A DNA stretch of 51,328 nucleotides from Nitrospira sp. (GCA_024330965.1 JANDJL010000022.1:1-51328); one strand, 5' to 3'; positions 32,012 to 41,955 are shown, counted from the stretch's first letter. Translations and numbers: made by a program. Notes: generated from the letters alone by a model not told the origin.

Positions 32012-33853
32012 ATGAAGAAGAACGGGTCGATGACGAGCCGTGGCATGGTCCGCCCCGATCGTCTTTCTCCCGTCACGCATTTCTGTCGTTGGGGTGAAAA
32101 CAGCCTGGCAGGGCTTGCGTTGATCCTGATGGCCGTCCTGCCTGTGGTCGAGATCCTGCTCCGGCTGTTGGCCAATACCGGGATTCCCGCTTCCGCAAGC
32201 TACGTCCAGAGCCTCTCGTTATGGGTTGGGTTCATCGGTGCCATGCTGGCGGCGAGAGATGATGGCCACCTGACCTTTCTCCTCGGTCGAGAGGTCGCCC
32301 CCCGTGTCATCCGCACCTATTCGGCGGCGTTCACTGCTCTGATATCGACGGCCGTCGCCGCGAGCCTGAGCTGGGCGTCCTTTGAGTTCGTGCGAGCCGA
32401 TCTGTCCTCGCCGATTGTGATCGGTGACTGGTTGCCGACGTGGGTGGCGGAAGTGATTCTCCCTTTCAGTTTCGCCGTGATGGCGGTCCGTTTTGCCATG
32501 AAGCCGGAGATGATCCGGGATCGGTTCGTTGCTCTGCTTGGTGTGCCCGCGGCGGCGGGTATCGGATGGCTTCTGCCGGCGGGCGCGCCGGAGGTCCTAT
32601 GGGCGGGGCTCTTCGCGTTGCTGCTTGCAGCAATCCTCGGGACGCCCATTTTCATTGTCCTCGGGGGAGTGACGCTGCTGCTGCTGCGGATGGAGGGGAC
32701 AACTGCTGCGGCCATTCCCGTGGAAACCTACCGTCTCGTGGTCTCTCCGTCGATTCCGGCGATCCCCCTCTTCACATTGGCCGGCTACGTGCTGGCGGAA
32801 GGAGGAGCGAGTCGCCGATTGGTCCGTCTCTTCCGCGCCTGGTTCGGCTGGCTTCCCGGAGGCCTGGCGGTCGTCGTGACATTGCTCTGTGCGTTCCTGA
32901 CGACCTTTACTGGGGCGTCGGGGGTCACGATTCTCGCGGTTGGGGGGCTGTTGCTTCCGGTCTTGTTAGACAATGGATATCGCAAGGGCTTTGCGATCGG
33001 ATTGCTGACCAGCACGGGTTCGATCGGGCTCCTGTTCCCGCCGAGCCTCGCGGTGATTCTCTACGGTGTTGTGGCGCACGTATCCATCTTGGATTTGTTC
33101 AAGGCCGGTGTGCTGCCCGGACTTTTGTTGGTGACGGTGGTCAGCGCGTTAGGAATTCGTGAGGTGTGGCGGAACCCCGAATCGCGGACCCCCTTCGCGA
33201 TGCGTGAAGCTCTCACAGTTCTGTGGGAAGCCAAATGGGAACTGATGATCCCCCTCCTTGTGCTCGGCAGTGTGTTCGGCGGGTATGGCACGCTGATCGA
33301 GACGGCGGCGATGACGGCCGTGTATACCCTCGTGGTCGAGGTGTTGATCCATCGGGAACTTGACCTTCGGAAAGATGTGCCGGCCGTCTTGGTCAAGTGC
33401 CTGACGCTCTTGGGAGGTGTCTTTGCGATTCTCGGGGTGGCGTTGGGCCTCGCCAATTATCTTGTCGACGCGGAAGTGCCCATGAAGGCAGCGGACTGGT
33501 TTCAACGACACATCGAATCGAAGCTCGTCTTTCTGATGGCGCTGAACCTCTTCCTCATCATCGTCGGCTGTCTGTTGGATATCTTCTCGGCTATCACGAT
33601 CGTCGTGCCGCTGATCCAGCCCATCAGCCAGGTCTTCGGCGTCGAACCGCTGCATCTTGCCATGATCTTTTTGCTGAACATGCAACTGGGGTATGTGACG
33701 CCGCCGGTCGGCCTCGACTTGTTTTTTGCGTCTTACCGGTTCGGCGTGCCGCTCGGCGAGGTCTTTCGACATACCATTCCATTTTTTCTCGCCATGCTGA
33801 TCGTCCTGTTGCTCGTGACCTACGTCCCGTGGCTGGCCCTGGCGCCGGTCTGA
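32012..33853 (+). CDS. TRAP transporter fused permease DctQ-DctM
   Basis: 613 residues from ATG 32012 (a GTG at 31979 is possible). The first four helices (about 25-165, starting GENSLAGLALILMAVLPVVE and with SLSLWVGFIGAMLAARDDGH) are the small subunit DctQ; the remainder is the 12-helix large subunit DctM, with FTGASGVTILAVGGLLLPVL, IGLLFPPSLAVILYG and NMQLGYVTPPVGLDLFF. Together with the preceding DctP and TatT it forms a sodium- or proton-driven uptake system. Q-M fusions are common in such TatT-linked systems. Confidence 0.9.
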   Translation: MKKNGSMTSRGMVRPDRLSPVTHFCRWGENSLAGLALILMAVLPVVEILLRLLANTGIPASASYVQSLSLWVGFIGAMLAARDDGHLTFLLGREVAPRVIRTYSAAFTALISTAVAASLSWASFEFVRADLSSPIVIGDWLPTWVAEVILPFSFAVMAVRFAMKPEMIRDRFVALLGVPAAAGIGWLLPAGAPEVLWAGLFALLLAAILGTPIFIVLGGVTLLLLRMEGTTAAAIPVETYRLVVSPSIPAIPLFTLAGYVLAEGGASRRLVRLFRAWFGWLPGGLAVVVTLLCAFLTTFTGASGVTILAVGGLLLPVLLDNGYRKGFAIGLLTSTGSIGLLFPPSLAVILYGVVAHVSILDLFKAGVLPGLLLVTVVSALGIREVWRNPESRTPFAMREALTVLWEAKWELMIPLLVLGSVFGGYGTLIETAAMTAVYTLVVEVLIHRELDLRKDVPAVLVKCLTLLGGVFAILGVALGLANYLVDAEVPMKAADWFQRHIESKLVFLMALNLFLIIVGCLLDIFSAITIVVPLIQPISQVFGVEPLHLAMIFLLNMQLGYVTPPVGLDLFFASYRFGVPLGEVFRHTIPFFLAMLIVLLLVTYVPWLALAPV

Positions 33854-33902
33854 ACGGCGTGGCTTGAATCCTGTGCCCTGTGACCGAGAAACCAAGCCGG
33901 TG

Positions 33903-35264
33903 TCATGAGCCGCCGAGCAGCTCGGCTTTCGAGGGAATTTGCGTCAGGATGTCCGGTCGGACTTGATAAAGGCCTTGGAGCCGGTGGCCCGTGGCGTACA
34001 ACAAGTTTCCTGAAAGATTGCCGAGGGCGAGCTTTCCGGCAATGCGGCCGTCTTTTCCGGTCGCGATGAATTCTGCTCTGGGCTCTACGAGTCCGTAGGG
34101 AGCAAGGGCGGTCGTTTGTTTAAGGACGCGTTCCTCGGCTGGCAGGTTGGCCACCCGGCTGACGAATAGATCGGCGATTTCCTGGCGGAGCTTGCGCTCC
34201 GGTTGATCTTCCAAAACCCATTCGCCGTGCTGATTGATCAAGACGTAGGAGTGATCTCTCGTTTTGACAGAAAGCACGGCGATATCCTCGACGTCGACCC
34301 CCAGCAGCCGTTTGTCTTGCAATTCAAAGACGTCTTTGGTCAGGCCCTTGATGATTGAGGGACTCACACGATAGAGCGGAGCGTCTGGTGTTGTTTCTGC
34401 AATGGCTTCGCCGCTCTGGGGATCCGGCTGATACAGACGGACGACTTGATCGCCGGCTGATGTGTGGATGGTGACTTTGACGTTGGGTGTCGTGAGCCGT
34501 TTGGCCATCGCGTCACGTTCGGGACCTGGATCGATGATGCTGAGGGCTTTCAGATCCTCCAGGCGAAACAGCAGGGAGCGGACCTCGGTTTGATCGGCCT
34601 CTGCTTCGATGGGATAACGAATTTTCCATGAGGGCCTGGGCTTGCCTCCAGCCATGTTGTACAGGACGATTTCCGTGGAAGGGTAGGTCAGGCGCAGGCG
34701 GTCGATCTCGTTTTGTGCGAAGCGGAGAATCTCTTTTCGGCGAAACGTGAGCAGCGACTTGTTCACAAAATCCTTGGGCGCTAGGTCAGTCAAGAGGACG
34801 TTTCCATCGGATTCTCGCAGGACATACAAGGTGTTTGAGAGCGGGCCACTATCGCCGATGGACAGAGTTTCTTGTTGAGAACCGGCTATCACGGTTACGG
34901 TCGTGACCGGCTGGTCCAGACCAAAAGGAGCGAGCGGGGCCGAACGGTCCGCAACTGTCCTGCTGACCGTGCCGGTGACGAGTGCCCGGATGAGAGCTTC
35001 GACTTCGCGCGAGTCGGCGTCGGTTTGCAACGGCGCCGTGATGGTCCATTCGCTCGCCCTGGTCTTGGAGATGTGGACGAGGCCCTGCGCCGTCGTAACG
35101 ACGATTCCGGTAATAGAAGATTCGGGAAACGGCAACAGTTGTTTGGCCTTCGTCTCCTGCTCCTGCTCTTGTTGCTGAGCGGGAAGTTCCACGAAGTACA
35201 GGTAGGCTCCCAGCCCAGCCAAGATGACGGCCAAGACAATCGAGGACCAATAGCGCATCGCCAC
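33903..35264 (-). CDS. DUF4340 domain protein
   Basis: 453 residues with one N-terminal helix (YWSSIVLAVILAGLGAYLYF) and a large extracytoplasmic region with repeated DUF4340-type motifs: ITGIVVTTAQGLVHISKT, WTITAPLQTDADSREVEALI, LAPFGLDQP, and the similar LAPYGLVEP near residue 395. It lies downstream of the GldG-like gene on the same strand, its usual neighbour; DUF4340 proteins are commonly the fourth gene of Gld-type ABC export operons. The biochemical role is unknown. Confidence 0.82.
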   Translation of the reverse strand: MAMRYWSSIVLAVILAGLGAYLYFVELPAQQQEQEQETKAKQLLPFPESSITGIVVTTAQGLVHISKTRASEWTITAPLQTDADSREVEALIRALVTGTVSRTVADRSAPLAPFGLDQPVTTVTVIAGSQQETLSIGDSGPLSNTLYVLRESDGNVLLTDLAPKDFVNKSLLTFRRKEILRFAQNEIDRLRLTYPSTEIVLYNMAGGKPRPSWKIRYPIEAEADQTEVRSLLFRLEDLKALSIIDPGPERDAMAKRLTTPNVKVTIHTSAGDQVVRLYQPDPQSGEAIAETTPDAPLYRVSPSIIKGLTKDVFELQDKRLLGVDVEDIAVLSVKTRDHSYVLINQHGEWVLEDQPERKLRQEIADLFVSRVANLPAEERVLKQTTALAPYGLVEPRAEFIATGKDGRIAGKLALGNLSGNLLYATGHRLQGLYQVRPDILTQIPSKAELLGGS

Positions 35265-35392
35265 TTGCTCCGTCGAATGATTGCTACCAGTGAAACGTCA
35301 AGGGCCTCTTCTCACTTCTCCAGCGGCAGGGGTGGGACTCGAGCTGTCTGGAAGCCACAGGTACGAAAGACGACCATGCGTCGCCCGTCCCA

Positions 35393-36916
35393 CTAGAGCC
35401 GCCTCCGTTTTCTCCAGACCACGAGGCCGGCGATGAGGGTCGCGACCGGAAGCACGATCACTTGCAGGTAGAGCAGCGCCCGCTCCTGCAACGGATTCGG
35501 CACGAACGGCCGCAATGCCGGCTCTTTCGGCGCGATTGACAGCAAGTCTCGCTCTTCGGCGAGCCAGCCCACGGTGTGGAGAAAAAAGTCGCTGTTACCG
35601 GGGAAATTAAAAAAAGCGTTGGTGGCAAAGGTCGAGTTGCCGATCACCACGACAGCAGGGCGGGGCTCGCCTTCTTTCGGCTCTTTTTTGGGCGACAGCG
35701 CCATGGCTAGGGGCAGGGGGCCCCTGACATCCTCCTTTTCGTTTAAGCTTACGACGCGGCCCTGCATGTTCGTTTCAGCCCAACTGTTGGCCGACGTGCG
35801 GGCGAGTGGAACGGAGTCCCAGTCTTTCCCGACCTGCTCGTCGAAAGTGACGTGTCGCGAGAGAGGAAACAACACCGCCGAGGTCAGATCCTGGGTGATC
35901 TCGTGTTCTGTGAACGTGCGGACCAAGAGCGCCGTCAGGTCGCCAGCGGCGAGCCGGTCCTGGAGATCGACCAGCACGCCGGGACCCAAGCCGAGCCCCC
36001 AGCGCGCCAGCAGAGGATCGAGCCCCGCCTGTGTGTCGGGATCGGCCAACACAAGCAGCCGGCCGCCTTGTTCCACATACTCGCGGATTCGGTCCTGCTC
36101 GTCGGGGGTGACCATGCGGCGAGGTCCAGCCAGCACGAGCACCGTCGTGTCCTTGGGAACCGAGGTCTCCTGGAGAAGCGATACGGTTCCGACCTCATAT
36201 CCTTGTTTGATCAAAGCTTCTTTGGCGATCGACAGACCGTTGCGTTCCCGATCCTCCACGTTGCGTTCGCCGTGCCCTTCGACGAAGACGATACGTTTTT
36301 TGGTGTCTTTGGAAATGCGGAGCAACGCTCCGGTCAGTTCGACTTCCGAGGGCGAGGTCACCCGGATGGTCCGCCCCCCACTCTCGAAAATCGCGGTGTC
36401 GCTTCGAAACACTCCGTAGTCCTGTGCGAGCTTCGGTTGTTTTTCGGGATCGACGAATTCCACCGTGAGTTTGGGCGACGCTTGTCGATAACTCTCCAGC
36501 CGATCTTTATAGGCTTGGTATCCTGGATCGTTTTCTCTGGTGAACACCGTGATCTTTACGTCCTGTTGCAGTGCACGGAGCGCGCGATAGGTCTGAGGAG
36601 CCAGCGTAAAGCTTTGGTTCTCGGATAGGTCCCAGCGAACGGAATGCCGGGACGCCAAGAAATTCACGATGGCCAGAATGGTTGTGAGCAGCACGATGGT
36701 GAGCACACTGTGCAGGCCCATCTTGGTCGAGCGACGGCCGGAGAGGGCTTTCACCGTCTCGAAATGCAGCGAGAAAAACATCAGCAGGCAACTCAGCGCG
36801 AGCAGTTCGGCGACGGTGACGGGCCAGAGCCAGTCCGGTCTCAGGCTGTAGGCGACGGCGCCGCCCGCGGCCAGGATCAATCCGATCAGTCCGAGGGGAA
36901 GCGATTTCCAGCTCAT
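35393..36916 (-). CDS. gldG: GldG-like ABC auxiliary protein
   Basis: 507 residues: N-terminal helices (LGLILAAGGAVAYSLRPDWL and others to about 90), a large soluble GldG domain (about 90-440, with RWDLSENQSFTLAPQTYRAL, DVKITVFTRENDPGYQAY, RIVFVEGHGERN and YVEQGGRLLVLADPDTQ) and a C-terminal helix followed by WRKRRRL. It overlaps the permease gene by four bases. GldG works with GldA and GldF in Bacteroidetes gliding; outside that phylum the trio is widespread with unknown cargo. Confidence 0.85.
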   Translation of the reverse strand: MSWKSLPLGLIGLILAAGGAVAYSLRPDWLWPVTVAELLALSCLLMFFSLHFETVKALSGRRSTKMGLHSVLTIVLLTTILAIVNFLASRHSVRWDLSENQSFTLAPQTYRALRALQQDVKITVFTRENDPGYQAYKDRLESYRQASPKLTVEFVDPEKQPKLAQDYGVFRSDTAIFESGGRTIRVTSPSEVELTGALLRISKDTKKRIVFVEGHGERNVEDRERNGLSIAKEALIKQGYEVGTVSLLQETSVPKDTTVLVLAGPRRMVTPDEQDRIREYVEQGGRLLVLADPDTQAGLDPLLARWGLGLGPGVLVDLQDRLAAGDLTALLVRTFTEHEITQDLTSAVLFPLSRHVTFDEQVGKDWDSVPLARTSANSWAETNMQGRVVSLNEKEDVRGPLPLAMALSPKKEPKEGEPRPAVVVIGNSTFATNAFFNFPGNSDFFLHTVGWLAEERDLLSIAPKEPALRPFVPNPLQERALLYLQVIVLPVATLIAGLVVWRKRRRL

Positions 36917-37683
36917 TTCCAGCGCGCGGATTCCACGACCCGATAGGTCAGAAACAGCATGAGCGCCAGCCCGCTCCCGAAGTACACGAGATCGGCCGTG
37001 TCGATCAGCCCCCGGACCAGGCGGTCGTAGTGCTCCATGAAGGATAGATAGGAGACGACACGGCCTGCCGTCGTGTCGCCGAGCAGGGCGCCCAATCCCG
37101 AAATGAGCCAGAAGGTCAGCAGGGTGCCGAACCCGACGAAGGCGGCGACGATCTGGTTTTCGGTCAGCGCCGACGCGAAGAGACCGACCGATAAAAACAG
37201 GGCCCCCAACAGGGCCATGCCCAGATAGCCGGTGAGCACCGGATTCCAGTCGAAGTCGCTGAAAAGCATCAGGACGGTCGGGACCAGACCGGTGAGCCCC
37301 AACAAGCCCAAGTAGATCAGCAACACGCTCATGAATTTGCCCGCCACGATTTCATGGATGCCGATGGGCGAGGTCAGCAAAAACTCGAAGGTGCGCAGCT
37401 TCCGTTCTTCCGCGAACAATCTCATGGTCAGAATGGGAAGGATGATCAAGAGGACGAACCGCATGCTGGCGAAGAGATTGCGAAAGACCAGGTCGTTCAG
37501 GTTGATCTGGGCCATGCCGCCCTGCAATTGCATCAGTTGGATGGCCTGCGCGCCGGTGAACTTGACGTAAATGTACGCAAGAAATCCGAAGATGAACAGA
37601 AACACCGAGCCGACCACATACACGATCGGCGAGACGAAATAGCCGCGCAGTTCCTTGGCGATGACGGCTTGAACGGGTGTCAT
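36913..37683 (-). CDS. ABC-2 type permease (GldF-like)
   Basis: 256 residues from the ATG at 37683, which overlaps the stop of the ATPase gene; a longer upstream frame is not credible. Six helices are predicted, starting VSPIVYVVGSVFLFIFGFLA, with the ABC-2 motif FAEERKLRTFEFLLTSPIG after the second. It forms the membrane channel with the GldA-like ATPase. Confidence 0.87.
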   Translation of the reverse strand: MTPVQAVIAKELRGYFVSPIVYVVGSVFLFIFGFLAYIYVKFTGAQAIQLMQLQGGMAQINLNDLVFRNLFASMRFVLLIILPILTMRLFAEERKLRTFEFLLTSPIGIHEIVAGKFMSVLLIYLGLLGLTGLVPTVLMLFSDFDWNPVLTGYLGMALLGALFLSVGLFASALTENQIVAAFVGFGTLLTFWLISGLGALLGDTTAGRVVSYLSFMEHYDRLVRGLIDTADLVYFGSGLALMLFLTYRVVESARWK

Positions 37684-38681
37684 GAGGCAGCCTCCTGTAC
37701 CGATGGTTCCAGGTTGGAAGTGACGGCGGCCGCCGGTTCGGGCGACTGCGACAAGCCTTCCTCGTGACGGGTGAGGCGGAGGAAGACGTCCTCGAGCGTC
37801 ATCGAGATGGTTTTGAGTTCCAGCAGTCCCCAGCCGCGGGACACGATGAAACGGGCGAGTTCGTCGCGCAGATCGTGCCCGAGCGCGCACTCGACGAGGA
37901 AATTTCCGGTCCCTTGGCCCGGAAACACGTTCAAGACCCCCGGCATCGCGCGCAGGCGTTCCTCGCAATCCGCCGGAGGAGTCTTGATGATCACCGAGAT
38001 CTTTTCCGATTGCCGCAACCTGGCAGACAATTGCTCGGGCGTGTCTTCCGCGACGATGCGTCCCCCGTTGATGATGACGACCCGCTGGCAGACGGCGGTG
38101 GCTTCCGGCAGGATGTGGGTGCTCAAAATCACGGAATGGGACCCCACCAGACTCTTGATCAATTCCCGGATTTCGATGATTTGCTTCGGGTCGAGCCCGA
38201 CGGTCGGCTCGTCCAGGATCAGCACGGGTGGATCGTGCAGGAGGGCTTGGGCCAGCCCCACCCGTTGCCGATAGCCGCGGGATAAGTTGGCGATCAATCT
38301 GTGGCGGACGGATCCCAACTGAAGCCGCTCGATGGAGCGGTCGAGCGCAGAGGTCAAGGTTTGTCCCGTCAAGCCTCTCAGTCGCCCGACGAAGGTGAGA
38401 TATTCCGTCACTGTCAGTTCCTGATACACCGGAGGAGTTTCCGGCAAATAGCCGATGCGGCGCTTCACTTCCATCGGCTCATTAAGGCAATCATACCCTG
38501 CGACTCGCGCGGTCCCCTCCGTCGGGGGCATGAAACAGGTCAAGATCCGCATCGTGGTCGTTTTGCCGGCTCCATTGGGACCCAAAAATGCCAGGACCTC
38601 TCCCTTGGCGACCGAAAAGGTGACGCGATCGATGGCCGTATGATGCCCGTACCGTTTCGTAATGTTCTGAACGTCGATCAT
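37680..38681 (-). CDS. ABC transporter ATP-binding protein (GldA-like)
   Basis: 333 residues. Walker A GPNGAGKTTTMRIL, Q-loop YLPETPPVYQ, signature LSRGYRQRVGLAQALL, Walker B VLILDEPTVGLDP and the H-loop in STHILPE are all intact. A C-terminal extension (about 230-333) is of the type seen in ABC-2 ATPases. First gene of the four-gene export operon that reads leftward to 33903. Confidence 0.9.
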   Translation of the reverse strand: MIDVQNITKRYGHHTAIDRVTFSVAKGEVLAFLGPNGAGKTTTMRILTCFMPPTEGTARVAGYDCLNEPMEVKRRIGYLPETPPVYQELTVTEYLTFVGRLRGLTGQTLTSALDRSIERLQLGSVRHRLIANLSRGYRQRVGLAQALLHDPPVLILDEPTVGLDPKQIIEIRELIKSLVGSHSVILSTHILPEATAVCQRVVIINGGRIVAEDTPEQLSARLRQSEKISVIIKTPPADCEERLRAMPGVLNVFPGQGTGNFLVECALGHDLRDELARFIVSRGWGLLELKTISMTLEDVFLRLTRHEEGLSQSPEPAAAVTSNLEPSVQEAAS

Positions 38682-38895
38682 CGGTGTACTGTCGGGGTGA
38701 TCAAGGACGGAGGATAACGGCGTCGCAGCGTTTGATACACACTCAATACGCGGTTCGCATCAGTCGAAGGGATCTTACTCAGTCTCCCGTGGGCAGTCAA
38801 TATCGGGAGGGAAGCGCGACCGAATCATTGTCGGTTGCGGTCGATTGCGACGTGATCGTTTGGCGATGGTTCTCTCGCGGGTTCGGGAGCGGGAG

Positions 38896-38924
38896 TTGAC
38901 TTCACCCTCCTTTCCTTTTATTAC
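38896..38924 (+). promoter_or_regulatory. candidate sigma70 promoter for rlpA
   Basis: TTGACT, a 17-bp spacer, then TATTAC. The rest of 38682-39120 holds no gene that I can support. Confidence 0.35.
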
Positions 38925-39120
38925 TAACGTCGTACGTCCTCCCTTCGCAGCATCCCCCTGACAGGCTGGTCGATTGAGTCTGACTGCAGAAGGGGTTTGT
39001 GCTCGTGCGCGAGGCAAGGGGCATGCGGAGAGGATTTAGTCGGACGAGTCGTCCGTTTCGGCCATGTGCCGAGTTGAACCGGGAAGCGCGTTGTTCTTGA
39101 CGATGTTTATGAGGAGACAA

Positions 39121-39780
39121 ATGAGATTTGTCGGGCGGTCACTGACTCAAACGACTCTGATGCTCGGGGCGCTTTCTTGCCTCTTGTTGAGCGCCTGCTC
39201 CTGGCTGCCGACCGGCGAGAGCTTGCTGGATATCGGGATCAAGGAGCGAGGCGTGGCGTCTTGGTATGGAGCGCGGTTTCACGGAAAGGTGACGGCGAGC
39301 GGGGAACGGTTCGACATGGGCGCCTTCACCGCAGCCCATCGGACATTGCCGCTGGGGAGCATGATTCGAGTCGTCAATCTGGCGAACGGGAAACACGCGC
39401 GGGTGCGAATTACGGATCGGGGGCCCTATGTGAACGGCAGGATTTTGGATCTCTCCTATGCAGCGGCCGTTCAGCTTGGAATGGTTGAGGCGGGGATCTC
39501 CGTCATCCAGCTTGAGGTCATCGGCGATCATAGGCCGGACTTCGTGCTCGACGTCGAGGAGCGAGAATGGCGTGTGCCGCCTCTGCTCCGCTCTCCCAAA
39601 ACGGACGAGCCGCCTCGTGCAGTCGAATCGATGCCGGTTGTGCGGCACGGTCGATCTCAGGAGGCTCCGTCCCATCCTTTTCCGCCCCATGATCTGCTCG
39701 TGCAACGTCGGTGGACCGAGGGAGCATGGGAGGGGGCCGCCGATCTTGCTTACCGAACCGCGACGACGCTCTTGCTGTGA
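39121..39780 (+). CDS. rlpA: RlpA-family septal ring lytic transglycosylase-like lipoprotein
   Basis: 219 residues from ATG 39121, with AGGAGA just upstream; earlier in-frame ATGs at 39100, 39109 exist. Lipobox LLLSAC-S near residue 26. The double-psi barrel domain follows: GVASWYGARFHGKVTASGER, FTAAHRTLPLG, VRITDRGPYVNGRILDLS and AAAVQLGM, with the catalytic Asp in ITDRGP. RlpA cleaves peptidoglycan strands that lack stem peptides. No SPOR domain is present, so it is a short form. The gene ends just before an ISNCY-like remnant. Confidence 0.88.
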   Translation: MRFVGRSLTQTTLMLGALSCLLLSACSWLPTGESLLDIGIKERGVASWYGARFHGKVTASGERFDMGAFTAAHRTLPLGSMIRVVNLANGKHARVRITDRGPYVNGRILDLSYAAAVQLGMVEAGISVIQLEVIGDHRPDFVLDVEEREWRVPPLLRSPKTDEPPRAVESMPVVRHGRSQEAPSHPFPPHDLLVQRRWTEGAWEGAADLAYRTATTLLL

Positions 39781-39814
39781 CGTTATTGCTGTGTGGATGT
39801 GTAGTAGGTCGTCG

Positions 39815-40703
39815 AGAGATCTTGCCGGCAGGTGTAATCCCAAGTTGATGGCCTACGTCGATGACACCTCCGGTCGCGCCTTTGTGCGATTCTAAGAGTG
39901 CGAGGGCACGATCCCGACGATGATGGGTTTCCAGCGCTTGCGCAACGGTACGGACTGCCGCTGGCGCTCCATGCGGATAAGCACGCGACGTACCGCCGCC
40001 GGTCGAGCCGAGCGTGGACAAGTAACCGGGACAAGTAACTGATTGGGACAAAGTCTCACAGTCGGTTTTGGCTGGAGCCGAGTAAGCTGGGGGGCGAATG
40101 GATCGCGGCCACTCTCCTCAGGCGAAAGGGCGGGTGGAGCGGCTGTTTAGGACATTTCAATCAATACCGGCTGATCAAGGAGTTGTGGCTGGCGGGTGTC
40201 ACGACCCTGGAGGACGTGAGTCGATTCCTAGCGGCGTACCTGCCCCGCTACAGCCAGCGTTTTACCGTCCCGCCGGTCCGGGCTGCTGATTTGCATCGGC
40301 CACGGCTGACGGCCTACGTGCTGGAACGGAGCCTGTGTATCAAGAATCGCGGTGTCTACGGAAGGACTTCACCGTTGCCCATCAGGGGCGGCTCTATAAA
40401 TTGACACTGTAAGCACCACGCACGTGCAGGTCGAAGGGCGGTTGGATGGGATACGGCACCGTCCCATCAGGGGCGGAAACTCGTCTCTCATGCCTGCGGC
40501 GCGGTCTGTACTGGCGGCAGAAGCTCCAACGGTATCCTGCGCACGGCGCCCGATCAAGCCAGCGGCAGATCATCCATGGCGCAAGCGCTGGCGGCTGGAA
40601 CGAGGACCACACCCGGCGGCGGCGGAACATAAAACCGGACATTTCCACTTTGGGAGAAAGCGGACATTTCTATTTGGGCTTGCCAGAGACCTTGCCGGCA
40701 GGT
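39815..40703 (+). mobile_element. decayed ISNCY (IS1202-like) element remnant
   Basis: A 19-bp direct repeat with one mismatch (centre CTTGCCGGCAGGT) occurs at 39815-39833 and 40685-40703. Between them lies a broken transposase, and near the right end the repeated unit CGGACATTTC (about 40635 and 40667) typical of the terminal region of such elements. IS1202-type elements are reported to make unusually long target duplications, so the repeat may be one, but the transposase N-terminal half is missing, so a deletion or chance is also possible. Confidence 0.55.
39842..40590 (+). pseudogene. ISNCY-type transposase remnant, multiple frameshifts
   Basis: Recognisable pieces in all three forward frames: AYVDDTSGRAFVRF (about 39848-39893, then a TAA), LAQRYGLPLALHADKHATYRRR (about 39930-39996), HSPQAKGRVERLFRTFQ (about 40110-40160), RLIKELWLAGVTTLEDVSRFL and YLPRYSQRFTVPPVRAADLH (about 40165-40290), and FTVAHQGRLYKL (about 40370-40400). 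These belong to the rve-type catalytic core and C-terminal part; the first half of the protein is absent. The gene is dead. Confidence 0.75.
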
Positions 40704-40815
40704 TGACAGTGAGGCATCTCTCTTCTAGACTGGCCTCTCCCTGCTCAGGGTGAGTGGTCCATGCGGAGGAAAACGGCATAGCAATCAGGATAAAATAGGC
40801 AAAGGAGTTGACTGG

Positions 40816-41028
40816 ATGAAAAAGAAAGCCTCGCCGGATACGGAAGAGGTCCGGCTTAAGAAGAAAATCGCGGAAAAACGCGCCGCCGGGGTCGATGCAG
40901 ATGGAGCCGCGGCATTCAGGTCGCTCCGGAAACGCCTCAAACGGGTGCAACGCAAACGGCGCGTTCTCGCCATGCGCAAAAAACAGGCGGCGGGTCGCCG
41001 GGGAGCGGAGGCGTCCGCTTCGGCCTAG
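40816..41028 (+). CDS. small basic conserved-type protein
   Basis: 70 residues, from ATG 40816 with AAAGGAG upstream. Very rich in Lys/Arg/Ala (KKKIAEKRAAGVDADGAAAF; LRKRLKRVQRKRRVLAMRKK), probably a single helical hairpin. It may bind nucleic acid or ribosomes; I do not recognise a named family. Confidence 0.6.
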   Translation: MKKKASPDTEEVRLKKKIAEKRAAGVDADGAAAFRSLRKRLKRVQRKRRVLAMRKKQAAGRRGAEASASA

Positions 41029-41090
41029 GTAATCGGGCGATCTTTCGTCAACCAGCCGTGGAAACATCACGGAGACGCGCGACGGAGACG

Positions 41091-41936
41091 ATGGAACAAA
41101 ACATCACGAACCATCCTGCTGACGTGCCTGATGAGACGGTCTCTTCCGACTTTCCGGTCGGCGATGAGAGGGGCGACGTTCCGCCGCTTGATCCGACCGG
41201 CTCGCAGCAGCCGAGCCTCGGCGAAGGGGCCGCTGGTGCGGAAGAAGCCGCGGGGCTCGAAGAAGAACGGATCAAGGACGAAATCGACATTCAAATCGAC
41301 CTGCTCGGTGATCCGGACTGGGTGGTACGCCGCGAGGCCGTCATCACCCTTGGCGAAATGGGCGACGAACGTTGCGTCGAGCCGTTGGCCAAGGCGTTGC
41401 GTGACGGCGATTGGCAAGTGCGGGAAGCCGCCGTCGAGGCGATCGCGCAGGTCGGCTCTCCGGCCGTCGAGTTGCTCATCAAGTTGCTCCGGGATTGGGA
41501 CATCCGCAAGTACGCCATCCAGGCCCTCGGCAAGATCCGTGACGAACGGGTGCTTGATCCCTTGATGCTCCAGCTCCGAAGCGATGAATTCAAGGACGAT
41601 GCGATTCAGGCGTTGGTGGAACTCGGCGAGCCGGCTGTGCCCAGGCTCATTGCGGCACTGCGGGACAAGGATGAAAACGTTCGCAAAAGCGCGGTGCTGG
41701 CTCTGGGTCGCATCAAGAGCGCGGAAGCGATCGATCCGCTGATCGAGATGACCAAGGATTCCGACTGGTTTATCCGGTTGACCGCCGCCGCGGCGTTGGA
41801 ATCCATCGGCGACGAGCGGGGCCGTGAGGCCATCAAACCGCTACTCAAGGATGCGGACATGGTGGTTCGCATGAGAGTAGAGCGAATTTTGGCCAAATGG
41901 AAGAAACAGCCTGTTTCTCCGCCGGGCACCGCATGA
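41091..41936 (+). CDS. HEAT-repeat protein
   Basis: 281 residues from ATG 41091 (GGAG upstream; GTG 41058 possible). An acidic, disordered first 65 residues lead to about six PBS-lyase-type HEAT repeats of 31 residues: DPDWVVRREAVITLGEMGDE, DGDWQVREAAVEAIAQVGSP, DWDIRKYAIQALGKIRDE, EFKDDAIQALVELGEP, DENVRKSAVLALGRIKS and DSDWFIRLTAAAALESIGDE. Such repeats form scaffolds for protein-protein contact. The partner is unknown. A second HEAT protein lies 550 bp away on the other strand. Confidence 0.85.
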   Translation: MEQNITNHPADVPDETVSSDFPVGDERGDVPPLDPTGSQQPSLGEGAAGAEEAAGLEEERIKDEIDIQIDLLGDPDWVVRREAVITLGEMGDERCVEPLAKALRDGDWQVREAAVEAIAQVGSPAVELLIKLLRDWDIRKYAIQALGKIRDERVLDPLMLQLRSDEFKDDAIQALVELGEPAVPRLIAALRDKDENVRKSAVLALGRIKSAEAIDPLIEMTKDSDWFIRLTAAAALESIGDERGREAIKPLLKDADMVVRMRVERILAKWKKQPVSPPGTA

Positions 41937-41955
41937 TCGAACCATGCGCAAGGCG

